Assembly: GCA_020353135.1 (NCBI GenBank)
Contig: CP070688.1
Coordinates: forward strand, 3,892,399 to 3,916,203
Direction of reading: 5' to 3'
Length of the DNA: 23,805 nucleotides
Source: Chloroflexota bacterium
Lineage (GTDB): Bacteria; Chloroflexota; Anaerolineae; Promineifilales; Promineifilaceae
The translations under genes and the position numbers were made by a program. The stretch's first letter is position 1. Each line of letters starts with the position of its first letter. Shown here one piece after another: positions 1 through 9,683 of the stretch. A model generated the notes under the pieces. The model was not told the DNA's origin. It saw only the letters and a list, made by a program, of their open reading frames with translations, and made no database searches.

Positions 1-393
1 AAAGCCGGATTCGAGACGCTGGTGGAAGCCGGCTACCAACCTGAGGTGGCCTATTTCGAGTGCCTGCACGAGCTAAAGCTGATCGTCGACCTCTTCTATC
101 GCGGCGGATTGAGCTACATGCGCTACTCGGTGTCAGATACGGCCGAGCATGGCGATTATACCGCCAGCGAACGAATCATTACCGAAGAAACAAAGTACGA
201 AATGAGCCAGATCCTGAAGGAAATTCAGGACGGTACCTATGCCGAGAATTGGATTGCCGAAAACAAGGCTGGGCGGCCGTGGTTCAACGAACGGCGGCGA
301 CTCGAGCAAGATCATATGATCGAGGGCGTCGGCGCCGAGCTGAGGCAGATGATGCCTTTTGTCGATCCGGTGACCGTCAAGCCGGGCGAATAG
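1..393 (+). CDS. ilvC: Ketol-acid reductoisomerase, 3' end (partial)
   Basis: This is the C-terminal 130 residues of acetohydroxyacid isomeroreductase; the 5' end lies outside the window and the frame is open from base 1. The enzyme converts 2-acetolactate or 2-aceto-2-hydroxybutyrate to the dihydroxy acids of valine and isoleucine synthesis, using NADPH and Mg2+. The visible part is the helical knotted domain. It starts in the stretch [20 protein letters not shown] and keeps the metal- and substrate-binding glutamates of [12 protein letters not shown] and the serine of [12 protein letters not shown]. The tail ends soon after this domain, which fits the short class I form of about 330 residues. 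It is the first visible gene of the branched-chain operon, with leuA 60 nt downstream on the same strand. The identification is secure. Confidence 0.96.
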   Translation, partial: KAGFETLVEAGYQPEVAYFECLHELKLIVDLFYRGGLSYMRYSVSDTAEHGDYTASERIITEETKYEMSQILKEIQDGTYAENWIAENKAGRPWFNERRRLEQDHMIEGVGAELRQMMPFVDPVTVKPGE

Positions 394-453
394 CGTACCT
401 GTGGAAGGGCCTGGAGGAGGACCGATAGCTGCTTCCGGCCCAAAGGAACTATC

Positions 454-2085
454 ATGCCAACAGAAAACTATGTGCGGATTTTTGACACCACATTACGAGA
501 CGGCGAGCAATCCCCTGGCGCCACGCTCACTTCGCCCGAGAAGTTAGAGATCGCCCGGGCTCTGGCCCGGATGGGCGTAGATGTGATGGAGGCCGGCTTT
601 CCGGCCGCTTCTCCAGATGACCTGGAAGCCGTCAAACGCATCGCCCTCGAGGTCGGCAATACGCCGGGGCCGTCTGGCCAACCGCCGATCATTTGTGGAC
701 TGGCCCGGGCGACTGCGGGTGACATAGACAAGGCCTGGCAAGCGGTTCAATATGCCGCTCGCCCGCGCATCCACACGTTCCTGGCCACATCACCCATCCA
801 CATGAAGCATAAACTGCGCATGGATCCTGAGGAAGTGGTCGAACAAGTGCAGCAAATGGTTGCCTACGCCAAACAGTATTGCGACGACGTCGAGTTCTCG
901 CCCGAGGATGCTGGCCGTAGCGATCCCGAGTTCCTCTATCTGGTCTTGGGCGAAGCGATCAAAGCCGGGGCGACGACCCTGAACATCCCCGACACCGTCG
1001 GTTATACGATGCCAGATGAATTCGGGGCTCTCATCGCCGGAATCATCGACAAGACGCCTGGCATCGAAGATGTCATCGTCTCGGTCCACTGTCACAACGA
1101 CTTGGGCGTGGCCACGGCAAATACCCTGGCCGGCCTGCGGGCCGGCGCCCGCCAAGTCGAAGTCACCATGAACGGCATCGGCGAACGGGCCGGCAACACT
1201 TCACTGGAGGAAGTTGTGATGGCCATGCAAACGCGCCGACCTGTCTACGGCCTGGATTCAGGTATCGACGCCAGTCAGATCACCCGCGTTAGCCGCATGG
1301 TCTCCAACTACACCGGCATCCCCGTACAGCCAAACAAGGCCATCGTCGGGGCCAATGCCTTCGCCCATGAAGCCGGAATCCACCAGGATGGCATGCTAAA
1401 ACACCATGAGACGTACGAAATCATGCGCCCCGAAATGGTGGGGCTGCAACAGTCGGCCCTTGTGCTTGGCAAACACTCGGGACGCCATGCCTTCAAGGTT
1501 CGGTTGGCCGAACTGGGCTATGAATTGACCGACGAGGAGGTCCAGGAAGGTTTTAGACGATTCAAAGAACTGGCCGACAAAAAGAAGATGGTGACCGATG
1601 CAGATTTGGCTGCTCTGATAACCGACCAGTTATACCAGCAGGAAGAGATATTCGTTTTGGATGGTTTGCAGGTGGCGTGCGGCACCATGGGCATGGCCAC
1701 GGCCACGGTGAGACTGACCGATCCAGACGGCCGGCAAATCGTGCAAGCCTCTATAGGCACCGGGCCCGTCGACGCCGCTTACAAGGCGATAGACGCCGTC
1801 GTCAAGGCGCCCAACTGCTTACTGGAATTCTCGGTCCACTCGGTGACTGAAGGTATAGACGCTATCGGCGAGGTCACCGTCAGGTTAGAGGCGACGAATG
1901 GCTCGGTGCTGCAGCGCAAGTCGCCCCAAAGTGGCATCATGCAACCCCGCACCTTCGGCGGCCACGGCGCGGATACGGACATCATCGTCGCCAGCGCCAA
2001 GGCCTATTTATCGGCCTTGAATAAACTTCTGGTGGCAACCGGCCGCTATGGCGAACCGGAAACACCGGCCGAGGTGGCGGTCTGA
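454..2085 (+). CDS. leuA: 2-isopropylmalate synthase
   Basis: A 543-residue enzyme that condenses acetyl-CoA with 2-ketoisovalerate, the committed step of leucine synthesis. The N-terminal TIM-barrel carries [15 protein letters not shown] near residue 11, the metal-binding HCHNDLG, and the [13 protein letters not shown] signature. A linker and a C-terminal LeuA allosteric domain follow (about residues 405-520, including the run [20 protein letters not shown]), so leucine feedback inhibition is expected from the family. The start is ATG 454 with AAAGGA at 442-447; no in-frame start codon lies just upstream. A second purine-rich run (GGAGGAGG, 413-420) lies in the ilvC-leuA gap with no start at the right distance. 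The stop is 1 nt before the leuC ATG, so the two are probably translationally coupled. It is distinguished from the cimA paralogue downstream by its motifs. Confidence 0.97.
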   Translation: MPTENYVRIFDTTLRDGEQSPGATLTSPEKLEIARALARMGVDVMEAGFPAASPDDLEAVKRIALEVGNTPGPSGQPPIICGLARATAGDIDKAWQAVQYAARPRIHTFLATSPIHMKHKLRMDPEEVVEQVQQMVAYAKQYCDDVEFSPEDAGRSDPEFLYLVLGEAIKAGATTLNIPDTVGYTMPDEFGALIAGIIDKTPGIEDVIVSVHCHNDLGVATANTLAGLRAGARQVEVTMNGIGERAGNTSLEEVVMAMQTRRPVYGLDSGIDASQITRVSRMVSNYTGIPVQPNKAIVGANAFAHEAGIHQDGMLKHHETYEIMRPEMVGLQQSALVLGKHSGRHAFKVRLAELGYELTDEEVQEGFRRFKELADKKKMVTDADLAALITDQLYQQEEIFVLDGLQVACGTMGMATATVRLTDPDGRQIVQASIGTGPVDAAYKAIDAVVKAPNCLLEFSVHSVTEGIDAIGEVTVRLEATNGSVLQRKSPQSGIMQPRTFGGHGADTDIIVASAKAYLSALNKLLVATGRYGEPETPAEVAV

Positions 2086-2086
2086 C

Positions 2087-3505
2087 ATGACGAGCGAAGC
2101 TAAGACCCTGCTGGACAAGTTGTGGGACAGCCATGTCGTAATCGATGAACCCGGCGCGCCGGCCGTGCTTTACATCGATTTGCACCTGGTCCACGAGGTC
2201 ACTTCTCCCCAGGCTTTCAGCGGTCTGCGAGAAAAAGGGCTCTCGGTCCGCCGCCCGGAGCATACGGTGGCGACCATGGACCACTCAACGCCGACGACAT
2301 CGCTCTCGTTGCCGATGTTCGACGTCATGTGCCGGGATCAGCTGCTGCAGCTGCAGCAGAATTGCGAAGAATTCGGCGTGCGGCTCTACGATTTCGCCAG
2401 CGAAGAGCGCGGCATCGTGCACGTCATCGGCCCGGAGCTCGGCCTGACCCAACCGGGCATGACTATCGTATGTGGTGACAGCCATACGTCGACGCACGGC
2501 GCCTTTGGCTCACTGGCCTTCGGCATCGGTACCAGCGAGGTTGAGCACGTCCTGGCGACCCAATGCCTGCTCCAATACCGGCCCAAGAGCTATAAGGTTC
2601 ATTTTGCCGGCCGGCCGGAAGAAGGCGTAACGGCCAAGGATATGATCCTGGCCCTCATTGCCAAGGTCGGCGTAGGCGGCGGTACAGGTCACGTTTTTGA
2701 ATACACGGGTCCGGCTGTGCAAGCTCTGACGATGGAAGGGCGCATGACCTTGTGCAACATGTCCATTGAGGGCGGCGCGCGGGCCGGGATGATAGCCCCC
2801 GACGATACGACCTTCGAATACATGGCCGGCCGCCGGTTTGCCCCCCAGGACCAGGAATGGGAGAAGTCTCTGGCTTACTGGAAGACGTTGCCATCGGATG
2901 AAGAGGCCGTCTTTGATCGTTCGGTGACGATAGAGGCGTCTGAATTAGAACCCATGATCACTTACGGCACCAACCCCGGCATGGGCATCCCCATCACGCA
3001 GCCGGTTCCCGATCCGGCGACGGCCGGCGATCCCGGCCGCAAGACGGCCATGGTCAAGGCCATGAGCTACATGGACATCTCGCCCGGCAGGCCGTTGTTG
3101 GGCCATCCTGTCGACGTTGTCTTCCTGGGCAGCTGCACAAACTCGCGTTTGTCCGATTTGCGCCAGGCAGCTCAACTGATGGAAGGTCGAAAGGTGGCCT
3201 CCAATGTGCGTATGCTGGTGGTCCCTGGTTCCGAGAACATCCGGCGCCAGGCCGAAGCCGAAGGGCTGGATCGCGTCTTCCGCGAAGCGGGCGCAGATTG
3301 GCGCTTTGCCGGCTGTTCCATGTGTATCGCCATGAACGGCGACCAGCTTGAGCCGGGCCAATATGCCGTCAGCACCAGCAATCGGAACTTCGAAGGGCGC
3401 CAGGGTAAAGGCGGCCGGACCTTCCTGGCCAGTCCCTTAACGGCCGCCGCTACGGCCGTAAACGGATTTGTGACCGACCCTCGCACCTTGATGAACAACC
3501 ATTGA
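2087..3505 (+). CDS. leuC: 3-isopropylmalate dehydratase, large subunit
   Basis: A 472-residue aconitase-family subunit that, with LeuD, isomerises 2-isopropylmalate to 3-isopropylmalate. In this operon it probably also handles citramalate/citraconate for the CimA route. The three 4Fe-4S ligands are visible: Cys350 in LGSCTNSR, and Cys410 and Cys413 in [10 protein letters not shown]. Other family blocks are [13 protein letters not shown] and the C-terminal [20 protein letters not shown]. The ATG at 2087 was chosen over an in-frame ATG at 2048 because the latter adds 13 non-homologous residues inside leuA, and [18 protein letters not shown] matches the usual LeuC beginning. A GAGGTGG run at 2071-2077 could serve as the ribosome site. 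leuD follows after 42 nt. Confidence 0.97.
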   Translation: MTSEAKTLLDKLWDSHVVIDEPGAPAVLYIDLHLVHEVTSPQAFSGLREKGLSVRRPEHTVATMDHSTPTTSLSLPMFDVMCRDQLLQLQQNCEEFGVRLYDFASEERGIVHVIGPELGLTQPGMTIVCGDSHTSTHGAFGSLAFGIGTSEVEHVLATQCLLQYRPKSYKVHFAGRPEEGVTAKDMILALIAKVGVGGGTGHVFEYTGPAVQALTMEGRMTLCNMSIEGGARAGMIAPDDTTFEYMAGRRFAPQDQEWEKSLAYWKTLPSDEEAVFDRSVTIEASELEPMITYGTNPGMGIPITQPVPDPATAGDPGRKTAMVKAMSYMDISPGRPLLGHPVDVVFLGSCTNSRLSDLRQAAQLMEGRKVASNVRMLVVPGSENIRRQAEAEGLDRVFREAGADWRFAGCSMCIAMNGDQLEPGQYAVSTSNRNFEGRQGKGGRTFLASPLTAAATAVNGFVTDPRTLMNNH

Positions 3506-3547
3506 GTGGAGATTTCAGCGCTGCGATAACGGCGCGCTTTAAAGATA

Positions 3548-4150
3548 ATGGAACCATTTAGGACACTAACTTCGAAGATAATACCTCTGCCCTACAACGA
3601 TGTGGACACTGACCAGATCATTCCCGCCGTTTACTTGAAGGTGACCAATAAGGACGGGCTGGCCGAGGGCTGTTTTTCCCGCTGGCGATACGAGGCCAAC
3701 GGCGAGCCCAAGAAGGACTTCCCGCTGAACATGCCCGAATACCAGGATGCTCAGATATTGCTGACTGGTGACAACTTCGGCACTGGCTCTTCTCGCGAGC
3801 ATGCGCCGTGGGCGCTCATGGGCTGGGGCATTCGGGCGGTGATTAGCACCTCCTTCGCCGACATTTTTCGCAACAATGCTTTGAAAAACGGCCTGTTGCC
3901 GGTCGTAGTCGACGAGCAGACTCACCGGCAGCTCTTCAGCCTGGTTGAGGAGGAGCCTGGCTTACGGCTGGCCATCGACCTGCGGGATCAGACGCTGGCG
4001 CTGCCTGATGGACGGCAGGTGACCTTTCCTATCGACCCTTTCAGCAAGACATGTCTGCTGGAAGGCGTGGATCAGCTGGGTTACCTGCTGAAGCAGGCGC
4101 CTAAAATCGCCGAATACGAAAGGGTCCGGGAGGTTGAGCATGAGCGATAA
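3548..4150 (+). CDS. leuD: 3-isopropylmalate dehydratase, small subunit
   Basis: A 200-residue swivel-domain subunit that completes the LeuCD isomerase. It has the N-terminal NDVDTDQIIPA motif, the substrate-specificity loop GDNFGTGSSREHAPWAL, and ISTSFADIFRNNALKNGLLP. Its length and domain content are typical for LeuD. The ATG at 3548 has only a weak purine run in front (AAAGATA), so translation may depend on coupling to leuC, which ends 42 nt upstream. The TAA at 4148-4150 lies inside the next gene: leuD and cimA overlap by 11 nt in different frames. That overlap binds the isomerase genetically to the citramalate enzyme, in line with a shared role in leucine and isoleucine synthesis. Confidence 0.97.
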   Translation: MEPFRTLTSKIIPLPYNDVDTDQIIPAVYLKVTNKDGLAEGCFSRWRYEANGEPKKDFPLNMPEYQDAQILLTGDNFGTGSSREHAPWALMGWGIRAVISTSFADIFRNNALKNGLLPVVVDEQTHRQLFSLVEEEPGLRLAIDLRDQTLALPDGRQVTFPIDPFSKTCLLEGVDQLGYLLKQAPKIAEYERVREVEHER

Positions 4151-5714
4151 GATCTTCATCTACGATACGACTCTGCGTGATGGCACCCAGCGCGAAGGCA
4201 TCTCTCTCTCGTTGAATGACAAGATACGTATCGCCCAACGCCTGGACCATTTTGGCGTCCACTACATCGAGGGCGGTTGGCCCGGCTCCAATCCAAAAGA
4301 CGCCGAGTTCTTCGATGCGGTGCGACACATGACATTCGACTCGGCCAAGATAACCGCTTTTGGCTCCACCCGGCGCAAGAATACGCGCCCCGGGGCCGAT
4401 CCGAATCTTCAGGCCTTGCTAGATTCTGACACGCCGGCCGTCGCCCTGGTCGGCAAGAGTTGGGACTTGCATGTTCGCGACGTCCTGGAAACAGACCTGG
4501 AAGAGAATCTGGCCATGATCAGCGACAGCGTGGCCTACCTGAAGTCTCATGGCAAGGAGGTAATATACGACGCGGAACACTTCTTTGACGGCTACAAAGC
4601 CAATCCTGAATACGCGCTGCTTACGCTGAAGGTAGCGGCCGAAGCTGGCGCCGATGTCGTCGTGCCCTGCGATACGAACGGCGGTGCGTTGCCATGGCAG
4701 ATCGGCGAGATCATGAGCAACGTGATCGCCCTGGTCAACACGGCCGTCGGTATTCATACTCACGACGACGGCGGCTGCGGCGTGGCCAACACTCTGGCCG
4801 CAGTGCAAGTTGGCGCGATACACGTGCAAGGTACCATCAACGGCTACGGTGAGAGAGTCGGAAACGCCAATCTATGCACTATCATCCCCGATCTGCAGAT
4901 CAAGATGGGCAAACGATGTGTGCCGCCTGAGAATCTGGCCAAGCTTACCGAGTTGTCACGATTCGTGGCCGAGGTGGCCAACCTGGCCCTGGATGATCAT
5001 GAGCCCTATGTTGGCCCCAGTGCGTTCGCTCATAAAGGCGGCATCCACGTAGCGGCGATGCGCAAAAACGAAGCCAGCTACCAGCACATTGACCCGGCGC
5101 TGGTGGGCAACCGCCAGCGAACGGTCATTTCGGAATTGGCGGGACGGGGCAATGTACTGGACAAGGCGACCGAATATGGCGTCGATACTACCAGCAACCA
5201 GGCGCGGGAAGTATTGCAGCAAATCAAGGATTTGGAAGCCCAAGGTTTCTCCTTTGAGAGCGCCGAGGCGTCTATGAGCCTGATGTTGCACCGACTGCAG
5301 CCAGAGTACGAGCCGCCTTTTGAGCTACTCGACTTCACCGTCCTCGTTCAGCATCGCGAAGAACGGGGGCTTAGCGCCGATGCGACCATCAAGGTGAGAG
5401 TAGGCGATCGCGTGCTGCACACGGCCGCCGAAGGAAATGGTCCGGTCAATGCCCTGGACGCCGCGCTGCGCAAGGCCTTGCTAGATGTTTACCCGCACCT
5501 GGCCGAAGTAAATCTCTCTGATTATAAAGTGCGGATCCTCGACAGTCAGAATGGCACCGGGGCCACCGTTCGTGTCCTCATTGACACCGACAACGGATCC
5601 AGGCGCTGGAGCACTGTGGGCGCAAGCTCGAATATCATCGAAGCCAGTTGGCAGGCCCTCTACGACAGCATCGAGTTCGCCCTCATCAACGGAAACGCCC
5701 GGCCGGCAGCGTGA
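4140..5714 (+). CDS. cimA: (R)-citramalate synthase
   Basis: A 524-residue member of the isopropylmalate/homocitrate synthase superfamily, of the long CimA type with a regulatory domain. It condenses pyruvate with acetyl-CoA to citramalate, opening the threonine-independent route to 2-ketobutyrate and isoleucine. CimA-specific blocks are IYDTTLRDGTQREGISLS, IEGGWPGSNPKD, HTHDDGGCGVANTLAAV, GTINGYGERVGNANL and FAHKGGIHVAAM. The C-terminal third is a LeuA-type allosteric domain, predicted to sense isoleucine. The ATG at 4140 is preceded by GGGAGG (4128-4133); an upstream TTG at 4134 directly abuts this site and is unlikely. The metal-binding HxHND of the superfamily reads HTHDD here, a mild variant. 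A homocitrate synthase or second LeuA is possible in principle, but the GGWPGSNPKD block strongly favours CimA. Confidence 0.94.
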   Translation: MSDKIFIYDTTLRDGTQREGISLSLNDKIRIAQRLDHFGVHYIEGGWPGSNPKDAEFFDAVRHMTFDSAKITAFGSTRRKNTRPGADPNLQALLDSDTPAVALVGKSWDLHVRDVLETDLEENLAMISDSVAYLKSHGKEVIYDAEHFFDGYKANPEYALLTLKVAAEAGADVVVPCDTNGGALPWQIGEIMSNVIALVNTAVGIHTHDDGGCGVANTLAAVQVGAIHVQGTINGYGERVGNANLCTIIPDLQIKMGKRCVPPENLAKLTELSRFVAEVANLALDDHEPYVGPSAFAHKGGIHVAAMRKNEASYQHIDPALVGNRQRTVISELAGRGNVLDKATEYGVDTTSNQAREVLQQIKDLEAQGFSFESAEASMSLMLHRLQPEYEPPFELLDFTVLVQHREERGLSADATIKVRVGDRVLHTAAEGNGPVNALDAALRKALLDVYPHLAEVNLSDYKVRILDSQNGTGATVRVLIDTDNGSRRWSTVGASSNIIEASWQALYDSIEFALINGNARPAA

Positions 5715-5740
5715 ATCGGTCGAACGTTTAGGTCTCAATT

Positions 5741-6847
5741 ATGGAAGCATTTATTACCGTTTTGCCCGGCGATGGTATCGGCCCTGAGGTAACCGGTGCA
5801 GCGATAGCAACATTGACCGCCGTAGCCGACCACTTCGGCCACCATTTCGAATTTGACGATCATTTGCTGGGCGGTAACGCGATAGACCGGACGGGAACTG
5901 CCTTACCGGGCTCGACCCTGGAGGCCTGCCTCCAGGCCGACGCCATAATGCTCGGCGCCGTGGGCGGCCCTAAATGGGACGACCCGACGGCCGACGTTCG
6001 ACCGGAGCAAGGCCTGCTCGGCCTTCGCAAGGCGCTGGCTCTCTTCGCCAATCTGCGGCCGGTAAAGCCCCATCCGGATCTGTTGGCCGCCTCGCCGCTT
6101 CGGCCAGACCGCCTGCATGGCGTCGACCTGCTGGTTGTGCGCGAGCTGACCGGCGGTATCTACTTCGGCCAGCCCCAGGAGCGACGGTATCAAAATGGCG
6201 AAACGGTAGCGCTCGACACCATGGTCTATGGTGAAAATGAGATAAGCCGCGTGGCTCGCCTAGCTTTCGAGGCCGCCCGCAATCGTAAAGGCGAAGTAAC
6301 GTCTGTTGACAAGGCCAATGTTCTTGAGAGCTCGCGCCTGTGGCGGCAAACAGTTTCGCAGGTCGCCCACGAATATCCTGATGTGACCCTTGAGCATTTG
6401 CTGGTCGATGCTGCGGCCATGCATCTCATCACCCGGCCGGCAACCTTTGACGTCATCGTCACCGCCAACCTTTTCGGCGACATCTTGACCGACGAGGCGT
6501 CGGTTCTGTCGGGTTCGATGGGCAACCTACCGTCGGCCTCACTCGGGGAAACGAAGAACCGGCTGGGCTACCCGCGCGGGCTCTTCGAACCCATCCATGG
6601 CTCGGCCCCCGACATCGCAGGCCAGGGTCTGGCCAACCCCATCGGCGCCATCTTGTCCGCGGCGCTGTTGCTGCGGCACTCGCTCGGCCTCGAAACAGAA
6701 GCAAAAGCCCTGGAGCAAGCTATCGGCCGGGCGCTCGCCGACGGCCATCGAACGGCTGACCTGGTCGGCCAGGACTCGGAGCCACTCACCACCGTCGGGA
6801 TGAGCGAAGTGATTCTAAACAATCTGGCAGAAGGGACCGAACAATAA
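5741..6847 (+). CDS. leuB: 3-isopropylmalate dehydrogenase
   Basis: A 368-residue NAD-dependent beta-decarboxylating dehydrogenase that oxidises 3-isopropylmalate to the leucine keto acid, and by family analogy 3-methylmalate to 2-ketobutyrate on the CimA route. Visible blocks are GDGIGPEV near the N-terminus, [11 protein letters not shown], the substrate arginines in [15 protein letters not shown] and [12 protein letters not shown], the catalytic Lys in [13 protein letters not shown], the metal-binding aspartates in [17 protein letters not shown], and the NAD-site block [14 protein letters not shown]. Length is typical. The ATG at 5741 is 26 nt after cimA, with only a weak AGG at 5730-5732 as ribosome site. 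The product is expected to be a cytoplasmic dimer. Confidence 0.97.
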   Translation: MEAFITVLPGDGIGPEVTGAAIATLTAVADHFGHHFEFDDHLLGGNAIDRTGTALPGSTLEACLQADAIMLGAVGGPKWDDPTADVRPEQGLLGLRKALALFANLRPVKPHPDLLAASPLRPDRLHGVDLLVVRELTGGIYFGQPQERRYQNGETVALDTMVYGENEISRVARLAFEAARNRKGEVTSVDKANVLESSRLWRQTVSQVAHEYPDVTLEHLLVDAAAMHLITRPATFDVIVTANLFGDILTDEASVLSGSMGNLPSASLGETKNRLGYPRGLFEPIHGSAPDIAGQGLANPIGAILSAALLLRHSLGLETEAKALEQAIGRALADGHRTADLVGQDSEPLTTVGMSEVILNNLAEGTEQ

Positions 6848-6910
6848 GGATCGACGCGGTCATGGATCCTGGCCAATTGAGGACCATGAACGAAGGCCTG
6901 GCGAACGCCG

Positions 6911-6916
6911 GGGAGG
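6911..6916 (+). promoter_or_regulatory. Ribosome-binding site that sets the ilvE start
   Basis: The run GGGAGG ends 5 nt before ATG 6922 and 8 nt before ATG 6925. It is far stronger than anything before the upstream in-frame ATGs at 6862 and 6886, so it supports initiation at 6922 or 6925. Confidence 0.7.
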
Positions 6917-6921
6917 CAAAG

Positions 6922-7926
6922 ATGATGACAGTAGAGACGATTTATCCAAACGGAAATCTCAACGGCAAGCGAGCGGCCGAACTCACCAGGCCGGCCATTG
7001 AACAGGCCGAGTATGTTTGGTTGGATGGCGATCTTGTCCCCTACGAAGATGCCACAGTGCATTTCATGAGCCCGACATTGCATTATGGTTTAGGGGTGTT
7101 CGAAGGCATCCGCTGTTATGCCACGGAGCGCGGAACGGCCGCCTTTCGCTTACGCGAACATCTGCGGCGGTTCCTTGATTCCATCCGCGTCTTGGGCATC
7201 GACCAACTGCCTTACGACATCGACCGGCTGCGCGACGTCATTTGTCGCCTGGTCCGGGTCAACAATCTGGACGCCTGCTATCTTCGGCCGATGATGTATT
7301 TTGAAGGATCGCCTGAATTGATCTTGGACGCTTACCGGCCGGTGATAGCTGTGGCCGCCTGGCAGTGGCGCGATTTCTTGGGTAAGGGCGCCCGCGAACG
7401 CGGCACTCGCATGATGATCTCTTCGATTAGTCGCGCACATCCGAACGCCGGTATGACCCGGGCCAAGATCAGCGGCCAATACGTCAACTCCATTTTGGCC
7501 AAGACGATGGCATCGCGGGCCGGCTTTGACGACGCGATATTGCTGGATTCGGAAGGCTATGTCTCGGGCTGTACGGGCGAAAACCTTTACCTGGTGCGCA
7601 ACGGCATTATTTGTTGCCCGCCCCGCGACACGATCCTTGAGGGCGTTACCGGGGAAAGCGTATTGGCATTGGCCCGGGATGCCGGCTATGAAGTCGTCGA
7701 GGAACGTATCGCCCGCGATCAACTGTATATGGCCGACGAAGTGCTAGTCTGTGGCACGGCCGCCCAGGTGCTGGGCGTTTGCCAGATCGACTATCGGCCA
7801 GTGGCTGATGGCCGTCCGGGGCCGGTGACGACCCACTTGCAGAATCTGTTCCTGGAAGCCGCTCACGGTAATGACCGCCGCTCGCCAGAGTGGTTGGACT
7901 ACCTGGTCTTGGAGCCCTTCATCTAG
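6922..7926 (+). CDS. ilvE: Branched-chain amino acid aminotransferase, divergent
   Basis: A fold-type IV PLP aminotransferase, 334 residues from ATG 6922, that should perform the last transamination of leucine, isoleucine and valine synthesis. Conserved parts are the WLDGDLVPYEDATVHF lead-in, LHYGLGVFEGIRCY, the PLP lysine in TRAKISGQY (about residue 182), FDDAILLDSEGYV, TGENLYLV and ADEVLVCGTAAQV. The upstream in-frame ATGs at 6862 and 6886 would add 20 and 12 residues; the ribosome site at 6911-6916 argues against them. The notable oddity is that the family block S/A-E-G/C-S/T-G-E-N reads SGCTGEN, so the Glu that contacts the PLP pyridine nitrogen is Gly. The block after ILEG reads VTGES where ITRDS is usual. 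Operon position supports the assignment; the altered active site leaves substrate range or activity open. A D-amino acid transaminase-like role is possible. Confidence 0.88.
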   Translation: MMTVETIYPNGNLNGKRAAELTRPAIEQAEYVWLDGDLVPYEDATVHFMSPTLHYGLGVFEGIRCYATERGTAAFRLREHLRRFLDSIRVLGIDQLPYDIDRLRDVICRLVRVNNLDACYLRPMMYFEGSPELILDAYRPVIAVAAWQWRDFLGKGARERGTRMMISSISRAHPNAGMTRAKISGQYVNSILAKTMASRAGFDDAILLDSEGYVSGCTGENLYLVRNGIICCPPRDTILEGVTGESVLALARDAGYEVVEERIARDQLYMADEVLVCGTAAQVLGVCQIDYRPVADGRPGPVTTHLQNLFLEAAHGNDRRSPEWLDYLVLEPFI

Positions 7927-8007
7927 GAAATGCGCCAGTCAAATGGACTGTTCCAGTTAAGAATTCGAGAGCCACGCTGGGCCATGGATCATTTGGGGGG
8001 ATGCGGC

Positions 8008-9675
8008 TTATTGCCGGCCGCTGGCGTCTGTCTCCGGCCGCACCTGCCATAGCTTCAGGGCCAGTTGCAGAGCCAGTCGCTCGTCCGGATTCTCCAGGTT
8101 CTGTCCGGTCAAGTCCTGGATCCTGTCCAACCGGTAGGAAAGCGTGTTGCGGTGCACGTACAAAGCATCGGCCGTTTGGCTGACGTTTCCATGATGGTGG
8201 AAGTAAGCGATGATGGTCTGCATCAGGCTGCTGCGGTGGCGTTTGTCATAGGTGGCCAGTGGGCCGACTATTTGATCGCTGAAACGCCTTGCCGAAGGCT
8301 CGTCCTCCAATTGGACCAATAACTGGTAGATGCCCAGACTGTCGAAAGTAACCGTGGAATCGGCGTGCAGCCGGCCGGCAAGGCGCATTGCCTGAACTGC
8401 CTGCTGGTAGACGAGCGGCCACTCAGCCAGACCGTCGGCCGGCCCGCTCAACCCGGCCAGTAACCGGCTTTTGGGGAACTCGACCCGCAAATGCTCGCGC
8501 AGGCGGCGGGCCAGCTCGAGCGCCGTGCCTAGATCGTCATCTTCGTCGGCAAGGGCCTGGAAGACACACACATGGTCGTGGCTGTAGACGTGCACCAATG
8601 CCGGGCGATTGTGGCTTGAGAGCAACCAGTTCAACGGCGTCTCCAGGCGTCGCATCGAAGGCGACGAGTTGCCATCCCAGGCTAGAGTCAGGATAGCGTG
8701 CCGGCAATTGGTATCATGATCCAGACGGCCGGCCAGGCGTAGCACTTCCTTCTCAGGCAATGTGCCGGCCAGCAATCCCTCCAGAAAATTGCCTCTCAAT
8801 TCCTTCTTTACTTCGCTGATGGCCTTGACCTTGGCCATCTCCAGGGCGCATGCGGCCGCCCCGTGTTCGGCTGTCAACGCATCTAGCAAGTCGAGGGCAT
8901 CCGGTGGTCCAATCACCGAAACGTATCCTCTCGCCCTATCGCCCGAGATGATTGGACTGATCAGTCGAGCCATCCGGCCTTCGCCGACAGGTAACAACTG
9001 CTGCCAATGGCTTTGGCCGGCGGCGGCGGCCGTTTTTCGATTCCGCAGCGGTCCTGGCAGATGATCTGTCAAATCCAGCGCCGCTCGGACGGCGACCGCG
9101 TCGACATCACTTTCCTCGGGCACGCCCAGCGCGACAGTATCCAGACGCTTGTCTTGCACGACGACGACTTTTCCAGTCAGGCGAGCCATCACCTCGGTCA
9201 TGGCCTCCAAACCCAGATCCTCGCGCGACATTTCGGTAAGCCGGCGATACAGTTGCATACCACGTTCGGCGATCTGTTTTTGGCGGTCAACAAGAAGGCC
9301 GGCGATATTCTGATGAACGTCGCGCAACGAAACATCCTCAGGGACCATCAGGATAGGCAAATCGCGAGACTCGGCCTGGCTCAAAACCTTACCGGAGACC
9401 GGTCGGAAAAGCAGCAAGGCGGCGACCGACAGATCGGCCATTTCCTCCAACCCGTCGCAAAGCTCCCCTTCGGACACTTGATCCTGAACAATCGGCGGCG
9501 CGATCACGATGTCGCCAGGCTGGATCTGGTGCTGCAAGCTGCCGAATTCAGTCAATATCGCTACCCAGGTTGCTACCCGGTCGGCGTCTTGAGCGCCGAC
9601 CAGGCGCGTATTGAGTGGCAATGCTAGACGCAGGACGTCGGCCAGGGTGACCTTGTCCCCGGATCGTCGGTTCAT
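8008..9675 (-). CDS. PucR-family transcriptional regulator
   Basis: A 555-residue regulator with the PucR/CdaR layout. The N-terminal PucR domain (about residues 8-125) begins VTLADVLRLALPLNTRLVGA. A central GAF/GGDEF-like region follows, with a C-terminal PucR helix-turn-helix around residues 496-521 (GNVSQTADALYVHRNTLSYR, then LDRIQDLTG). Family members respond to purines, sugar acids or amino-acid-derived ligands; nothing here identifies the effector. An in-frame start at 9726 would add 17 residues, but the ATG at 9675 matches the family N-terminus and lies 8 nt after a clear -10 box, so the longer form would start upstream of the promoter. It converges on ilvE (81 nt between stop codons) and diverges from nothing nearby, so no target can be inferred from position. 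Confidence 0.9.
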   Translation of the reverse strand: MNRRSGDKVTLADVLRLALPLNTRLVGAQDADRVATWVAILTEFGSLQHQIQPGDIVIAPPIVQDQVSEGELCDGLEEMADLSVAALLLFRPVSGKVLSQAESRDLPILMVPEDVSLRDVHQNIAGLLVDRQKQIAERGMQLYRRLTEMSREDLGLEAMTEVMARLTGKVVVVQDKRLDTVALGVPEESDVDAVAVRAALDLTDHLPGPLRNRKTAAAAGQSHWQQLLPVGEGRMARLISPIISGDRARGYVSVIGPPDALDLLDALTAEHGAAACALEMAKVKAISEVKKELRGNFLEGLLAGTLPEKEVLRLAGRLDHDTNCRHAILTLAWDGNSSPSMRRLETPLNWLLSSHNRPALVHVYSHDHVCVFQALADEDDDLGTALELARRLREHLRVEFPKSRLLAGLSGPADGLAEWPLVYQQAVQAMRLAGRLHADSTVTFDSLGIYQLLVQLEDEPSARRFSDQIVGPLATYDKRHRSSLMQTIIAYFHHHGNVSQTADALYVHRNTLSYRLDRIQDLTGQNLENPDERLALQLALKLWQVRPETDASGRQ

Positions 9676-9683
9676 GATCCAGT

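Noticed and set aside
2048..2086. ATG at 2048 as the leuC start
   Set aside because: The 13 added residues lie inside leuA, do not resemble LeuC, and the ATG at 2087 gives the normal N-terminus.
7936..7950. CAGTC/GACTG hairpin after ilvE as a terminator
   Set aside because: The stem is only 5 bp, AT-mixed, and no T-tract follows, so I cannot support termination of the operon here.
9007..9627. 206-codon open frame on the + strand opposite the PucR gene
   Set aside because: It is antisense to a well-supported regulator, has no family motifs or ribosome site, and is a shadow of GC-rich codon use.
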